A stretch of DNA of 64,000 bases from the NCBI RefSeq assembly GCF_034555935.1, contig NZ_JAYDCJ010000003.1, positions 2,294,001 through 2,358,000 of the forward strand, in the 5' to 3' direction. Within the stretch, counting starts at the first letter, position 1. Each line of letters opens with the position of its first letter. A program made the translations under genes and the position numbers. Below are positions 37,825-49,699 of the stretch, piece after piece. Below the pieces are notes generated by a model. It had not been told where the DNA came from. It saw nothing but the letters and a program-made list of their open reading frames with translations, and ran no database searches. Source of the DNA: Marinobacter qingdaonensis. Its GTDB lineage: Bacteria; Pseudomonadota; Gammaproteobacteria; Pseudomonadales; Oleiphilaceae.

Positions 37825-39519
37825 ATGGCGTTTGATCACCGTAAATATGTCGCTTTCAAACCTGTTGGAAAAACCGATCGCCGCTGGCCCGACCGGGTGA
37901 TCGAAGCCGCGCCGACCTGGTGCGCGGTCGACCTGCGGGATGGCAACCAGGCGCTGGTCAAGCCCATGTCCGTGGCCCAGAAGCAGCGGTTGTTCGATTT
38001 GCTCGTGAAGCTCGGTTTCAAGGAGATTGAAATCGGCTTCCCGGCGGCCAGCCAGCCCGACTTCGATTTCTGTCGCAAGCTGATCGAGGAGGATCGCATT
38101 CCCGAGGACGTGAAGATCCAGGTGCTGACCCAGGCCCGCCCGGAGCTCATCGAGCGCACCTACGAGGCGTTGAACGGCGCCAAGCGGGCCATCGTCCACG
38201 TTTACAACTCCACCTCAACGGTGCAGCGGGAGCAGGTCTTTGGTCTGGATCGGGCCGGTATCCGCGACATCGCCGTGAATGGCGCCACGTTGGTGCGGGA
38301 CATTGCCGCCCGTCACCCTGAAACCGAATGGACCTTTCAGTACTCGCCCGAGAGCTTCACCGGTACCGAGCTGGATTTTGCCGCCGAGGTGATCGATGCG
38401 GTCACCGAGGTCTGGCGTCCGGACCAGGGCCAGCCGGTCATCATCAATTTGCCGGCCACGGTCGAAATGGCCACCCCCAACGTGTTTGCGGACCAGATTG
38501 AGTGGATCTGCGACCGCATCCAGCGCCGTGAGCACCTGAGCATCAGCGTGCACACCCACAACGACCGCGGCTGTGCGGTGGCCGCCGCCGAGCTGGCGGT
38601 GATGGCCGGAGCGGACCGGGTCGAGGGAACCCTGATGGGCAACGGCGAACGCACTGGCAACATGGACCTGGTCACCATGGCCATGAACCTGTATTCCCAG
38701 GGCATTGACCCGACTCTGGATCTGTCCGGCATGGCCGAGATCACCGAGGTGGTGGAAGCCTGCACCGAGATCTCCACCCACCCCCGGCACCCCTACGCCG
38801 GCGAACTGGTGTTCACCGCCTTCTCCGGCAGCCATCAGGATGCCATCCGCAAGTGCCTGGCCCGGCGTAAGGCCGACGAGGCCTGGAACGTGGCTTACCT
38901 GCCGATCGATCCGTTTGATGTCGGGCGGCGCTACGAGGAAGTGGTGCGCATCAACAGTCAGTCCGGCAAGGGCGGCGTGGCCTACGTATTGGAGCGGGAT
39001 TACAACATCAGCCTGCCGCGCTGGTTGCAGATCGAGTTCAGCAAGATGGTGCAGCGCGAGGCCGAGACCAACGGTGGCGAGATCGATTCGCTGACTATCC
39101 ATCGTCTGTTCGAGCAGCGCTACCTGAAGGTGCACGACGACTGGGCATTGAACTCCTACGACCTGCACCGGGATTCCGACGGGGTCTGGGCCGAGGTGAC
39201 CGTCGGCACCGGAAACACCCCCATCGTGTTGAAGGGGCGTGGGCTCGGAGCCGTGGAAGCCGTGTCGGATGCGCTGGAGCGTCGGTTCGGTGTGACGATC
39301 GCGGTCGAGGCCTACGACGAATTCGCCTTGGGCGAGGGCACCAATGCCAATGCCCTGGCGTGCATACGCCTGATGGCCAGCGACCAGCATTGCAGTGCTG
39401 CGGCACTGGCGGAGGACACCACGTCCGCGACGCTGCAGGCGCTGTTCTCGGCCGTGGCCCAGGTGGTCGGCACGCAAATGCCGGAACCCGCCTCAGGTCG
39501 GGAGACGGTGGACGCCTGA
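37825..39519 (+). CDS. leuA: 2-isopropylmalate synthase
   Basis: A 564-residue enzyme catalysing the first committed step of leucine synthesis, condensing acetyl-CoA with 2-oxoisovalerate. The catalytic TIM barrel shows WCAVDLRDGNQALVKPMS, the metal-site histidines in SVHTHNDRGCAVAAAELAVMAGADRVEGTLMGNGERTGN (in part), and a C-terminal allosteric leucine-binding domain (about 430-564). The length places it in the longer LeuA subgroup found in Pseudomonas. AAGGA lies nine bases before the ATG at 37825; another in-frame ATG at 37774 also has GGAG ahead, so a form 17 residues longer is possible. A bidirectional terminator follows. Confidence 0.95.
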   Translation: MAFDHRKYVAFKPVGKTDRRWPDRVIEAAPTWCAVDLRDGNQALVKPMSVAQKQRLFDLLVKLGFKEIEIGFPAASQPDFDFCRKLIEEDRIPEDVKIQVLTQARPELIERTYEALNGAKRAIVHVYNSTSTVQREQVFGLDRAGIRDIAVNGATLVRDIAARHPETEWTFQYSPESFTGTELDFAAEVIDAVTEVWRPDQGQPVIINLPATVEMATPNVFADQIEWICDRIQRREHLSISVHTHNDRGCAVAAAELAVMAGADRVEGTLMGNGERTGNMDLVTMAMNLYSQGIDPTLDLSGMAEITEVVEACTEISTHPRHPYAGELVFTAFSGSHQDAIRKCLARRKADEAWNVAYLPIDPFDVGRRYEEVVRINSQSGKGGVAYVLERDYNISLPRWLQIEFSKMVQREAETNGGEIDSLTIHRLFEQRYLKVHDDWALNSYDLHRDSDGVWAEVTVGTGNTPIVLKGRGLGAVEAVSDALERRFGVTIAVEAYDEFALGEGTNANALACIRLMASDQHCSAAALAEDTTSATLQALFSAVAQVVGTQMPEPASGRETVDA

Positions 39520-39532
39520 GGCGTCTGGGCAC

Positions 39533-39562
39533 AAAAAAGCCGGCACGGGTGCCGGCTTTTTT
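39533..39562. terminator. Bidirectional terminator between leuA and the cold-shock gene
   Basis: GCCGGCA (39539-39545) pairs with TGCCGGC (39550-39556) around CGGG. Six A precede it and six T follow, so it can end both leuA (+) and the convergent csp gene (-). Confidence 0.9.
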
Positions 39563-39609
39563 ATTTTCCCATGCCCGTGAGGGGCAAAGGACGGAAAGGG
39601 TAACTCCGA

Positions 39610-39819
39610 TCAGACCGGGGTTACGTTTTCCGCCTGCGGACCTTTCGGCCCCTGAGTAACGGTGAACTGCACCTGCTGGCCTTCGGTCAGGGTGCGGAAA
39701 CCGGAAGCGTTGATGGCGCTGTAGTGAACAAATACGTCACTGCCGCCATCCTGAGCGATGAAGCCAAAGCCTTTGGATTCGTTGAACCACTTAACGTGGC
39801 CGGTTTTAGTATCGGACAT
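39610..39819 (-). CDS. CspA-type cold-shock protein
   Basis: A 69-residue single cold-shock domain with RNP1 KGFGFIA and RNP2 VFVHYSAI and the family ending [13 protein letters not shown]. Proteins of this type melt RNA secondary structure and act as antiterminators or general RNA chaperones. It lacks the tail of CspD. The promoter at 39985-40012 puts the start of transcription about 160 bases upstream of the ATG, the long leader typical of cold-inducible csp genes. Confidence 0.95.
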   Translation of the reverse strand: MSDTKTGHVKWFNESKGFGFIAQDGGSDVFVHYSAINASGFRTLTEGQQVQFTVTQGPKGPQAENVTPV

Positions 39820-39984
39820 TGATCTTTCCTGTCTTTCTGAAATTTGCCCTCACGGGACCTTCATATTCCTTGTGGAATGAATGCTGAGAAATCCAGAGAG
39901 TACTGAGGAAGGAGCAACGAAGAGCACTTCGGCAGGACGTTGTAGCGCATTCACCAAATACCGCTGTATTTTCACAGCAATTTC
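39820..39984 (-). promoter_or_regulatory. Probable long 5' leader of the cold-shock mRNA
   Basis: About 160 bases separate the predicted transcription start (near 39978) from the csp ATG. Nothing is coded there. Long structured leaders control mRNA stability and translation at low temperature in cspA genes. I infer that role from length and position; no cold-box match was attempted. Confidence 0.5.
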
Positions 39985-40012
39985 AGTATAGACCGAGTTT
40001 GGGGGGCGTCAA
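39985..40012 (-). promoter_or_regulatory. Sigma70 promoter of the cold-shock gene
   Basis: On the minus strand TTGACG (40007-40012) and TATACT (39985-39990) are separated by 16 bases. Both are one or two bases from consensus. Confidence 0.7.
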
Positions 40013-40083
40013 CGCTTTTTTTGGTGCCTGTGCCTCGGTTTTAAACAGTTTAAAAACAACCGGTTGTCTGATTGGGACACACG

Positions 40084-40112
40084 AAAAACCGAGCCTCGAA
40101 TCGAGGCTCGGT
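40084..40112 (-). terminator. Rho-independent terminator after prpE
   Basis: CCGAGCCTCG (40089-40098) and CGAGGCTCGG (40102-40111) are exact complements around AAT; on the minus strand the stem ends in five T. It lies about 20 bases past the prpE stop. Confidence 0.9.
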
Positions 40113-40132
40113 GTCGGGGCCGCGAACTGGGC

Positions 40133-42007
40133 TCAGCGCTGGAAGCGCTGGCTGATTTCCTCCAGGATGGCCGGGTCGTCGATGGTGCTCGGCACCGTGT
40201 AGTCTTCGCCGTCGGCGATCTGCCGGATGACCCGGCGCAAGATCTTGCCCGAACGGGTCTTGGGCAGCCGGTCCACGACCATGGCGCGCCGGAAGCAGGC
40301 GATGGCGCCAATCTTGTCCCGCACCATTTCCACCAGTTCGTCCTCGAGTTCGTCGTGGTCGATGGTGGCGCCGTCCTTCACCAGCACCAGACCGACCGGG
40401 ACCTGCCCCTTCATGTCATCGTGGGCGCCGACCACGCAGCATTCGGCAATCGCCGGGTGGGCGGCCACCACCTCCTCCATTTCCCCGGTCGACAGCCGGT
40501 GGCCTGCCACGTTGATGACGTCGTCGGTGCGCCCCATGATGAACACGTAACCGTCGTCGTCGACATAGCCGCCATCGCCGGAGCTGTAGAAACCGGGGAT
40601 GGGCTCCAGGTAGCTGTGCCTGAAGCGCTCGTCATCGCCCCACACGGTCAGCAGGCAACCCGGCGGCAGCGGCAGTTTCACGGCGATCTGGCCCTGCTCG
40701 CCGGCGGCAAGCTGACGGCCGTTCATGTCGACCACCTGGACATTGAAGCCGGGTGAGGGCACGGTTGCCGAGCCCGGCTTGGTCATCATCATCTCCACCC
40801 CCACCGGGTTGCAGCAGATTGCCCAGCCGGTTTCGGTCTGCCACCAGTGATCCAGCACCGGCAGGCGGGTGTGTTCCCGCAGCCAGTCGTAGGTGGGTGG
40901 GTCCAGCCGTTCGCCGGCCAGGAAGATGCGCTTCAGGGACGACACGTCGTAGCGTGCCAGCTGGTCCGCCTCCGGGTCTTCCTTGCGGACGGCCCGAAAC
41001 GCGGTGGGTGCGGTGAACAACAGGTTGACCCCGTGGTCCTGGACCACCCGCCAGAAGGCCCCGGCGTCCGGGGTTTTGACCGGCTTGCCCTCGTACAGGA
41101 CGGTGGTGCAGCCGGCAAACAGCGGGCCGTAAACAATGTAGCTGTGGCCAACCACCCAGCCCACGTCGGAGGCGGCCCAGTACACATCGCCCGGATTGGC
41201 GTCGTACACCAGCTTCATGCTGTAGTTGAGGGCGACCGCGTGGCCGCCGTTGTCCCGCACCACGCCTTTGGGCTTGCCGGTGGTGCCAGAGGTGTACAGG
41301 ATGTAGAGCGGGTCCGTTGCTTGCACCGGCACCGGGTCGGCCGGGGTGGCCGCGGCAACCAGGGTTTGCCAATCGAGGTCCCGGCCAGCCTGCAGCTGGG
41401 CTTGAGCCTGTGGACGCTGGTAGACGATGCAGCGTTCGGGTTTGTGGCTGGCCTGCTTGATGGCCTGGTCAACCAGTGGCTTGTACTCAATGACCCGGTC
41501 GATTTCGATGCCGCAGGATGCGGTCACGATGGCCTTGGGGGTGGCGTCGTCGATGCGGACCGCCAGTTCGTGGGCGGCAAATCCGCCGAACACAACGGAA
41601 TGCACGGCGCCAATGCGGGCGCAGCCGAGCATGGCAATCACCGCCTCGGGGATCATCGGCATGTAGATGATGACCCGATCCCCCTTGCTGATCCCCTGGT
41701 CGCTCAGGGCACCGGCAAATCGGGCGACGGCATCGGTCAGCTCTTGATAGGTGTAGGAGCGTTGGCTGTTGGTGACCGGAGAGTCGTAGATCAGCGCTTT
41801 CTGGTCTGCCCGTCCGGCCCGAATGTTGGCGTCCAGGGCAACATCGGAGCTGTTCAGTACGCCGTCGGAGAACCAGGTGCCGTGGCCGTTGCTGCTTCGC
41901 TGCCAGATGGTCTTGGGCGCCTTGATCCAGTCGATCTGCCCGGCCTGTTCGCGCCAGAAGTCTTCCCGATGGTCGATCGACCGTCGGAACTCCTCGTGGT
42001 AGTCCAT
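40133..42007 (-). CDS. prpE: Propionyl-CoA synthetase PrpE-type acyl-CoA ligase
   Basis: A 624-residue adenylate-forming ligase that activates propionate (and perhaps other short acids) to the CoA ester. The AMP-binding motif is YTSGTTGKPKG. The stretches VGWVVGHSYIVYGPLFAG and YKPLVDQAI are typical of PrpE rather than Acs. The catalytic Lys588 sits in TRSGKILRR, close to K592 of E. coli PrpE, and could be acetyl-regulated. The frame starts at a GTG at 42016, but the ATG at 42007 follows GAGGTGG six bases ahead. No prpBCD genes are adjacent, so it stands alone. Confidence 0.88.
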   Translation of the reverse strand: MDYHEEFRRSIDHREDFWREQAGQIDWIKAPKTIWQRSSNGHGTWFSDGVLNSSDVALDANIRAGRADQKALIYDSPVTNSQRSYTYQELTDAVARFAGALSDQGISKGDRVIIYMPMIPEAVIAMLGCARIGAVHSVVFGGFAAHELAVRIDDATPKAIVTASCGIEIDRVIEYKPLVDQAIKQASHKPERCIVYQRPQAQAQLQAGRDLDWQTLVAAATPADPVPVQATDPLYILYTSGTTGKPKGVVRDNGGHAVALNYSMKLVYDANPGDVYWAASDVGWVVGHSYIVYGPLFAGCTTVLYEGKPVKTPDAGAFWRVVQDHGVNLLFTAPTAFRAVRKEDPEADQLARYDVSSLKRIFLAGERLDPPTYDWLREHTRLPVLDHWWQTETGWAICCNPVGVEMMMTKPGSATVPSPGFNVQVVDMNGRQLAAGEQGQIAVKLPLPPGCLLTVWGDDERFRHSYLEPIPGFYSSGDGGYVDDDGYVFIMGRTDDVINVAGHRLSTGEMEEVVAAHPAIAECCVVGAHDDMKGQVPVGLVLVKDGATIDHDELEDELVEMVRDKIGAIACFRRAMVVDRLPKTRSGKILRRVIRQIADGEDYTVPSTIDDPAILEEISQRFQR

Positions 42008-42094
42008 GCGTTCCACCTCATTGGGCCTATTGTTGTTGTATTGTATTGCTACAACTCTAGGCCGTTTGAAGACATGGACTAGTAGACCATTGGC

Positions 42095-43495
42095 TTAGTT
42101 CTGGGCTTTTTCCGACGGGTCGTTGATCGGGGTGACCGAGACCACCTCGGCACTGATGTCGGCCCGTGCCACCCGAGCGTTGATGCGATCCCCCGGTTCC
42201 AGGCCGGAGGCGTCGCGAATGATCTGATTTTCCGGGTCCCGAACGATGGCGTAGCCGCGACCCAGGGTCGCGAGCGGGCTGACGACGTGCAGGGTTTGCG
42301 CCGCATGCTCGAGCTGGTCGCGGCGCCGTTTCAGATGCAGCTCAAAGGCGGCGCCCAGGCGCTCGCGGGCGCGGTTCAGGGCCTCCGAGCTGCTCACCAG
42401 TTGCCGTATCGGAGACTGCATGGCCAGCCGTTGTCCGGCGTGGTCACTGCGCACCCGCAGGCGCTCCAGCCGTTGCCCCATGATCTTGTTCAGGCGCAGC
42501 TCCAGCTCGTCCATGCGCTGGGCTTTCTCCTGCAGTTCCCGGCGCGGATCCCGCAATCTGGCGCTCAGATGCTCGACCTGAGTGCCCATCCGCCGGATCA
42601 CCCGCTGGGCGGCCTGGGCCAGTCGCAGCTGCTGCTCGTTGATCCGTCGCAGCCAGTGCTGCTGGTCCGGCGAGATCTTTTCGGCGGCCGCGGAGGGGGT
42701 GGGTGCGCGCAGATCGGCGACAAAGTCGGCAATGGTCACGTCGACTTCGTGACCCACCGCGCTGACCGTCGGGATTTGGCAGTTGGCCAGGGCGCGCGCC
42801 ACTGCCTCCTCGTTGAAGCACCACAGGTCCTCCAGGGAGCCACCGCCACGCCCGACGATCAGGACATCGGCGACGCCGTGCGCCTGGGCCCGTTCGATGG
42901 CCTGGACTATGTCCGCGGTGGCGGCCTTGCCCTGGACCGCGGTCGGGTACAGGGTCACCGGAATGGCCGGGCAGCGACGGGCCAGCACGGTCAGGATGTC
43001 GTGGATGGCGGCACCGGTGGGTGAGGTCACCACGCCAATGTGCCGGGGTGTCGTCGGCAGGGGCTTCTTGCGGGCAGGGTCGAACAGACCTTCGGCCTGC
43101 AGTTTTTGCTTCAGCTGCTCGTACGCCAGCTGCAGCTCGCCCAGGCCGGCCGGCTCGAGGTGTTCGACAATGATCTGGAAGTCGCCCCGGTTCTCGTACA
43201 GGGTGACCTTGCCGCGGATGCGGACCTGGTCGCCTTCCCTGGGCGGTGTGCGAACCCGCTGGTTGGCGCCACGAAACATGGCGCAGCGTACCTGGCATTT
43301 CCGGTCCTTCAGGGAAAAGTACCAGTGCCCGGAGGAGGGGCGCGAGAACCCGGACAATTCCCCCTCGACCCAGACCTGCATGAAGCTGGATTCCAGCAGG
43401 TGGCGGGCCTGATGATTCAATTCGCTGACGCTCAGTGCCCGGGGGCGGGGGTCCTGGAACGCGGGGGCAGTCCGGGCGGTTCGGTACTCATCCAT
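42095..43495 (-). CDS. xseA: Exodeoxyribonuclease VII large subunit
   Basis: A 466-residue subunit of ExoVII, which degrades single-stranded DNA from both ends. An N-terminal OB fold ([28 protein letters not shown], in part; about 20-115) is followed by the catalytic core with [10 protein letters not shown] and [18 protein letters not shown] long coiled coil (about 290-400) follows, then the C-terminal [13 protein letters not shown]. The ATG at 43495 is preferred over a TTG at 43501. It is divergent from guaB, the arrangement found in E. coli and Pseudomonas. Confidence 0.96.
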   Translation of the reverse strand: MDEYRTARTAPAFQDPRPRALSVSELNHQARHLLESSFMQVWVEGELSGFSRPSSGHWYFSLKDRKCQVRCAMFRGANQRVRTPPREGDQVRIRGKVTLYENRGDFQIIVEHLEPAGLGELQLAYEQLKQKLQAEGLFDPARKKPLPTTPRHIGVVTSPTGAAIHDILTVLARRCPAIPVTLYPTAVQGKAATADIVQAIERAQAHGVADVLIVGRGGGSLEDLWCFNEEAVARALANCQIPTVSAVGHEVDVTIADFVADLRAPTPSAAAEKISPDQQHWLRRINEQQLRLAQAAQRVIRRMGTQVEHLSARLRDPRRELQEKAQRMDELELRLNKIMGQRLERLRVRSDHAGQRLAMQSPIRQLVSSSEALNRARERLGAAFELHLKRRRDQLEHAAQTLHVVSPLATLGRGYAIVRDPENQIIRDASGLEPGDRINARVARADISAEVVSVTPINDPSEKAQN

Positions 43496-43572
43496 ACGCA
43501 ATAGCCGAAAAGTGGGAGGGCAAAACTAGCCAAAATTCAAAAAGATGCAATCGAACGTTAAAAAAGGCGCGG

Positions 43573-43601
43573 TTTACTGTCCCCGAGCGCCCCTTTATAA
43601 T
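43573..43601 (+). promoter_or_regulatory. Strong sigma70 promoter of guaBA
   Basis: TTTACT (43573-43578), a 17-base spacer and TATAAT (43596-43601) lie about 80 bases before the guaB ATG. This is among the best promoters in the window. Confidence 0.8.
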
Positions 43602-43687
43602 AGATCGATTAAGGATTTTGCTTTGCTGTGCCGCCGCGGGTGCAGCACGGAAACTCCCAATTTAGCACGTTCAAAAGGCGGATCCCA

Positions 43688-45151
<1,464 letters not shown>

Positions 45152-45221
45152 CCTTCGCCCTATCTGATCGCGGTCCGGTGTCCAGCCGGGCCGCGTCGTT
45201 TCTTTCTGACCCGAGGACTCC

Positions 45222-46799
45222 ATGGCCCAGAACATCCACGACCACCGCATCCTGATTCTCGATTTCGGTTCCCAGTACACCCAGCTGATTGCGCGTCGGG
45301 TACGGGAAATCGGCGTCTACTGTGAGATCAGGGCGTTCGACATCACCGACGAAGAACTCGATGACTTCAAGCCCAAGGGCATCATCCTGGCCGGTGGGCC
45401 GGAGTCGGTCACCCAGCTGGGTGGCCCGAGAGCGCCGGCAGGGTTGTTCGAGCGGGGTATCCCGGTGCTGGGGATCTGTTACGGCATGCAAACCATGGCG
45501 GAGCAGCTCGGCGGGCGTGTGGCCAGCTCGGAGAAACGTGAGTTCGGTTACGCCCAGGTCAAGGTGCGCGCCGGCGGACCGCTGTTGCAGGACATCACCG
45601 ATCACCTGACCGCGACCGGCGACTCGTTGCTGGACGTCTGGATGAGCCACGGTGACAAGGTGGTGACCATGCCGGAGGGCTTCGAGCTGCTGGCCTCCAC
45701 CGAGAGCGCGCCGATTGCCGCGATGCAGGACGTGAGTCGTAACCTCTACGGGGTCCAGTTCCACCCGGAAGTAACCCACACCCTGCAGGGCAAGCGCATT
45801 CTTGAGCACTTTGTGCTGAATATCAGCGGTTGTGAGGCGCTCTGGACCCCGGCCAAGATCGTCGACGACGCCGTCCGCCAGATCCGCGAGCAGGTGGGCA
45901 ATGACAAGGTCCTGCTGGGGCTGTCCGGTGGCGTTGACTCGTCGGTGACCGCGGCGCTGCTGCACAAGGCCATCGGTGAGCAACTGACCTGCGTGTTCGT
46001 GGACAACGGCCTGCTGCGCCTGCACGAAGGCGATCAGGTGATGGACATGTTCGCCAGCAACATGGGCGTGAAAGTGATCCGGGTTGACGCCGAGGAGCTG
46101 TTCCTGTCCAAGCTCAAGGGGGTCAGCGATCCGGAACAGAAGCGCAAGATCATCGGCAACACCTTCATCGACGTGTTCGACGAAGAGGCGGCGACCATCA
46201 AGGATGTGAACTGGCTGGCCCAGGGCACCATCTACCCGGACGTGATCGAGTCCGCGGCTTCCAAAACCGGTAAAGCGCATGTCATCAAGTCCCATCACAA
46301 TGTTGGTGGTTTGCCGGAAACCATGAAGCTCAAGCTGGTGGAGCCGCTGCGCGAGCTGTTCAAGGACGAGGTCCGTCGCATCGGCCTGGAGCTGGGCTTG
46401 CCGTACGACATGGTCTATCGGCATCCGTTCCCGGGGCCGGGCCTTGGGGTTCGTATCCTGGGTGAGGTGAAGAAAGAGTACGCCGACATCCTGCGTCGTG
46501 CCGACGCCATCTTCCTGGAGGAGCTGCATCGGGCGGACCTGTACCACAAGACCAGCCAGGCCTTTGCCGTATTCCTGCCGGTGAAGTCCGTGGGCGTAGT
46601 GGGCGATGCGCGCCGCTACGAGTACGTGGTGGCCCTGCGTGCGGTGGAAACCATCGACTTCATGACCGCCCGCTGGGCGCACCTGCCGTACGATCTGCTG
46701 GAGACGGTGTCGAACCGGATCATCAACGAGATCACTGGCGTGTCCCGGGTGACCTACGACGTCTCCTCCAAGCCGCCCGCCACCATTGAGTGGGAGTGA
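45222..46799 (+). CDS. guaA: GMP synthase (glutamine-hydrolysing)
   Basis: A 525-residue two-domain enzyme that aminates XMP to GMP. The N-terminal class I glutaminase has Cys86 in LGICYGMQ and its His-Glu in HPEVTHT. The ATP pyrophosphatase domain has LSGGVDSSV, and the C-terminal dimerisation domain ends [17 protein letters not shown]. The length equals E. coli GuaA. GAGGA lies upstream of the ATG. tadA begins 10 bases downstream. Confidence 0.98.
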   Translation: MAQNIHDHRILILDFGSQYTQLIARRVREIGVYCEIRAFDITDEELDDFKPKGIILAGGPESVTQLGGPRAPAGLFERGIPVLGICYGMQTMAEQLGGRVASSEKREFGYAQVKVRAGGPLLQDITDHLTATGDSLLDVWMSHGDKVVTMPEGFELLASTESAPIAAMQDVSRNLYGVQFHPEVTHTLQGKRILEHFVLNISGCEALWTPAKIVDDAVRQIREQVGNDKVLLGLSGGVDSSVTAALLHKAIGEQLTCVFVDNGLLRLHEGDQVMDMFASNMGVKVIRVDAEELFLSKLKGVSDPEQKRKIIGNTFIDVFDEEAATIKDVNWLAQGTIYPDVIESAASKTGKAHVIKSHHNVGGLPETMKLKLVEPLRELFKDEVRRIGLELGLPYDMVYRHPFPGPGLGVRILGEVKKEYADILRRADAIFLEELHRADLYHKTSQAFAVFLPVKSVGVVGDARRYEYVVALRAVETIDFMTARWAHLPYDLLETVSNRIINEITGVSRVTYDVSSKPPATIEWE

Positions 46800-46809
46800 T
46801 CCGGGTCGA

Positions 46810-47334
46810 ATGACGTCGACCGCTGACGCCGGTGCGACCGATGCCCGCTGGATGGCGCGGGCTCTGGAGCTGGCGGGTCAGGCGGCAGCGCTAGGTGAGG
46901 TGCCGGTCGGGGCGGTCGTGGTTCTGGATGGCCGCGAGGTCGGGGCCGGGTTCAACGCCCCGATCACCGGCTGCGACCCGACGGCCCACGCTGAAGTCCG
47001 GGCGCTCCGGGACGCCGCCGCGCGAATTGGTAATTATCGCCTGTCAGGCGCTACGCTTTATGTAACGCTGGAGCCATGCACCATGTGCGTGGGGGCCATC
47101 GTGCATGGTCGGATCAGCCGCCTGGTCTATGGGGCAACCGAGCCCAAGGCCGGCGCCGTTGAGTCGACGCGCCGCACGCTGGACGAACCGCACCTGAACT
47201 GGCAGGTGGACGCCGTCGCCGGTGTCCTCGGCCAGGAGTGCAGTCGGATCATCACGGACTTCTTCAGTGCCCGGCGCAAGGAGATCCGGCGCCAGCGACA
47301 ACAAGATTCAGGGAAGGGTGGTACACAGCCATGA
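46810..47334 (+). CDS. tadA: tRNA-specific adenosine deaminase TadA
   Basis: A 174-residue deaminase that changes A34 to inosine in tRNA-Arg(ACG). The zinc site is H60-A-E62 in TAHAEVRAL with C90 and C93 in LEPCTMCVGAIVHGRI. The frame is open to a TTG at 46786 inside guaA; I prefer the ATG at 46810, although its ribosome site is weak, because it gives a normal N-terminus. The tail after about residue 150 (FFSARRKEIRRQRQQ) is basic. Its stop overlaps galE by four bases, an unusual coupling. Confidence 0.94.
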   Translation: MTSTADAGATDARWMARALELAGQAAALGEVPVGAVVVLDGREVGAGFNAPITGCDPTAHAEVRALRDAAARIGNYRLSGATLYVTLEPCTMCVGAIVHGRISRLVYGATEPKAGAVESTRRTLDEPHLNWQVDAVAGVLGQECSRIITDFFSARRKEIRRQRQQDSGKGGTQP

Positions 47335-48323
47335 AAGTACTGGTTACCGGCGGAGCCGGCTACATTGGCAGTCATGTAGTGCGCCAGCTGGCGCAAGCGG
47401 GCCACGACATCGTGGTCTTTGACAACCTGTCGACCGGGTATCGCTGGGCGGTGACCGCCGGCGAACTGGTGGTTGGCGATCTGGCCGACGAGAGTGCGGT
47501 CAATGACCTGTTCAGCGAGCACCGATTCGAGGCGGTCCTGCACTTCGCCGCCAACATCGTGGTTCCTGAATCGGTCGCCAATCCCCTCAAGTATTACAGC
47601 AACAACACCCGCAATACCCTGAACCTGCTCAAGGCCATCGAGCGCCACCAGGTCCCCTATGTGGTGTTCTCCTCCACGGCGGCGGTCTACGGCATGCCCG
47701 AGCAGACCGTTCTCACCGAGGACCTGCCACTGGCGCCGATCAATCCCTACGGCGCGTCCAAGACGATGAGTGAGCGCATGATCATGGATCTGGCGGCGGC
47801 GTCGGATCTCAACTACGTCATCTTGCGCTATTTCAACGTGGCCGGCGCCAATCCGGACGGCCTGTTGGGGCAGGCGACACCCGAAGCCACCCACCTGATC
47901 AAGGTGGCCTGCGAGTGCGTCACCGGCCAGCGGGATGGCATGAGCGTGTTTGGTACCGATTACGGCACCCGGGACGGCACCTGTGTCCGGGATTACATCC
48001 ACGTCGAGGATCTGGCCAAGGCCCACGTCATGGCCCTGGACTACATGGCCGGGGGCGGTGAGTCGAAAGTGCTGAATTGCGGCTACGGGCGCGGGTTTAC
48101 CGTTCGGGAAGTGATCGATGTGGTCAAGCAGCAGTCGGGTGTCGACTTTCCCGTGGCGGAAACCGAGCGCCGGGCCGGCGATCCCGAGGCGCTGATGGCG
48201 GATAACTCGCGGATCAAGGCGGTGCTCGGCTGGACCCCGGACTACGACGACCTGCAGACCATCGTCAAAACGGCGCTGGCCTGGGAAGCCATCTGGCAGC
48301 AGCGCAAAGCGTCGACGCAGTAA
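47331..48323 (+). CDS. galE: UDP-glucose 4-epimerase
   Basis: A 330-residue short-chain dehydrogenase-type epimerase interconverting UDP-glucose and UDP-galactose with tightly bound NAD. The Rossmann motif GGAGYIGSH is at 7-15, the catalytic Ser/Thr region is VFSSTAAVYG (112-121), and Y140-x3-K144 lies in NPYGASKTMSE. The ATG at 47331 overlaps the tadA stop (ATGA). It is followed by ugd, so the pair supplies UDP-galactose and UDP-glucuronate for surface polysaccharide. Confidence 0.94.
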   Translation: MKVLVTGGAGYIGSHVVRQLAQAGHDIVVFDNLSTGYRWAVTAGELVVGDLADESAVNDLFSEHRFEAVLHFAANIVVPESVANPLKYYSNNTRNTLNLLKAIERHQVPYVVFSSTAAVYGMPEQTVLTEDLPLAPINPYGASKTMSERMIMDLAAASDLNYVILRYFNVAGANPDGLLGQATPEATHLIKVACECVTGQRDGMSVFGTDYGTRDGTCVRDYIHVEDLAKAHVMALDYMAGGGESKVLNCGYGRGFTVREVIDVVKQQSGVDFPVAETERRAGDPEALMADNSRIKAVLGWTPDYDDLQTIVKTALAWEAIWQQRKASTQ

Positions 48324-48353
48324 GTACCACTCCTCAGTGTCAGGAACGATTTG

Positions 48354-49697
48354 ATGAATATTACGATTTTCGGGACCGGGTATGTTGGTTTGGTGACGGG
48401 CGCCTGTCTGGCGGACGTCGGCCACCACGTGTTGTGCATGGACGTGGATCAGGCAAAGATCGACAAACTGAAAGCCGGCCATATTCCGATCTACGAGCCC
48501 GGGCTTGAGTCCATCGTCAAGCACACGGTGGAGGCCGGGCGCCTGGCGTTCACCACCGACACCGCCGAGGCGGTCAGCCACGGTGTGTTGCAGTTCATCG
48601 CCGTTGGCACGCCACCGGACGAGGACGGCTCGGCGGACCTGCAGTATGTGACCGCAGTGGCCCGCACGATTGGTCAGCACATGGACGAGTACAAGGTGGT
48701 GGTTGATAAGTCCACGGTGCCGGTGGGTACTGCCGATCGGGTTCACGCCGCATTGCGGGCGGAGCTGGACAAGCGCGACCTGGAGCTGGACTTCGACGTG
48801 GTGTCCAACCCCGAATTTCTTAAGGAAGGGGCGGCGGTCAACGACTTCATGAAGCCGGACCGGATCGTGGTGGGCACCAGCAGCGACAGGGCGGTCGACC
48901 TGTTGCGGGAGGTGTACTACCCGTTCAACCGCTCCCGCGACCGGATGATTTTCATGGACGTCCGGTCCGCCGAGCTGACCAAGTACGCCGCCAACGCCAT
49001 GCTGGCGACCAAGATCAGCTTCATGAACGAAGTCGCCAACCTGGCCGAGCGCCTGGGCGCCGACATCGAGGCGGTGCGTCAGGGTATTGGCTCGGATCCG
49101 CGCATCGGCTACCACTTCATTTACCCCGGCTGCGGCTACGGTGGCTCCTGTTTTCCCAAGGACGTTCAGGCCCTGGCCCGGACCGCCGCCGACTGCGATT
49201 ACGAAGCGCGCCTGTTGAATGCCGTTGAGTCGGTGAACCGGGCGCAGAAGCACGTGCTGTTCGACAAGATTTCCCACTATTTCCAGGGCGATCTGAACGG
49301 CAAGGTGGTGGCGCTCTGGGGCCTGGCCTTCAAGCCCAACACCGACGACATGCGCGAAGCCTCGTCCCGGGCCCTGATGGAGGACCTGTGGCGGGCCGGC
49401 GCCAAGGTGCAGGCCTACGACCCCGAGGCCATGCGCGAAACCCAGCGGATCTTTGGCGACCGGGACGGGTTAACCCTGTGCGGGACCAAAGAGCAAGCGC
49501 TGAAGGGCGCGGATGTGCTCGCTATTTGCACCGAATGGAAGGAGTTCCGGTCACCGGATTTCGACGGCATCGTCGCGGCCTTGCGGGAGCCGGCGGTGTT
49601 TGACGGCCGCAACCTCTATGAGCCGGAGATGCTGGAGCGCTATGGTCTGGTGTATTACGCCATTGGCCGTGGCCGCACCCAATTCCACGGAGTGTGA
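48354..49697 (+). CDS. ugd: UDP-glucose 6-dehydrogenase
   Basis: A 447-residue enzyme making UDP-glucuronate from UDP-glucose in two NAD-dependent oxidations. The NAD motif is [20 protein letters not shown] (in part, 5-24). The catalytic Cys266 lies in [15 protein letters not shown], and the C-terminal UDP-binding domain includes [19 protein letters not shown]. The ATG at 48354 is chosen over an adjacent TTG. It follows galE by 30 bases and overlaps the HIT gene region by four bases through a GTGA. Confidence 0.95.
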   Translation: MNITIFGTGYVGLVTGACLADVGHHVLCMDVDQAKIDKLKAGHIPIYEPGLESIVKHTVEAGRLAFTTDTAEAVSHGVLQFIAVGTPPDEDGSADLQYVTAVARTIGQHMDEYKVVVDKSTVPVGTADRVHAALRAELDKRDLELDFDVVSNPEFLKEGAAVNDFMKPDRIVVGTSSDRAVDLLREVYYPFNRSRDRMIFMDVRSAELTKYAANAMLATKISFMNEVANLAERLGADIEAVRQGIGSDPRIGYHFIYPGCGYGGSCFPKDVQALARTAADCDYEARLLNAVESVNRAQKHVLFDKISHYFQGDLNGKVVALWGLAFKPNTDDMREASSRALMEDLWRAGAKVQAYDPEAMRETQRIFGDRDGLTLCGTKEQALKGADVLAICTEWKEFRSPDFDGIVAALREPAVFDGRNLYEPEMLERYGLVYYAIGRGRTQFHGV

Positions 49698-49699
49698 GC

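Noticed and set aside
47127..49277. 716-residue minus-strand open frame antisense to tadA, galE and ugd
   Set aside because: The plus strand carries three clear enzymes with full motifs. Long antisense frames are common in high-GC DNA. The translation is low-complexity and matches no family.
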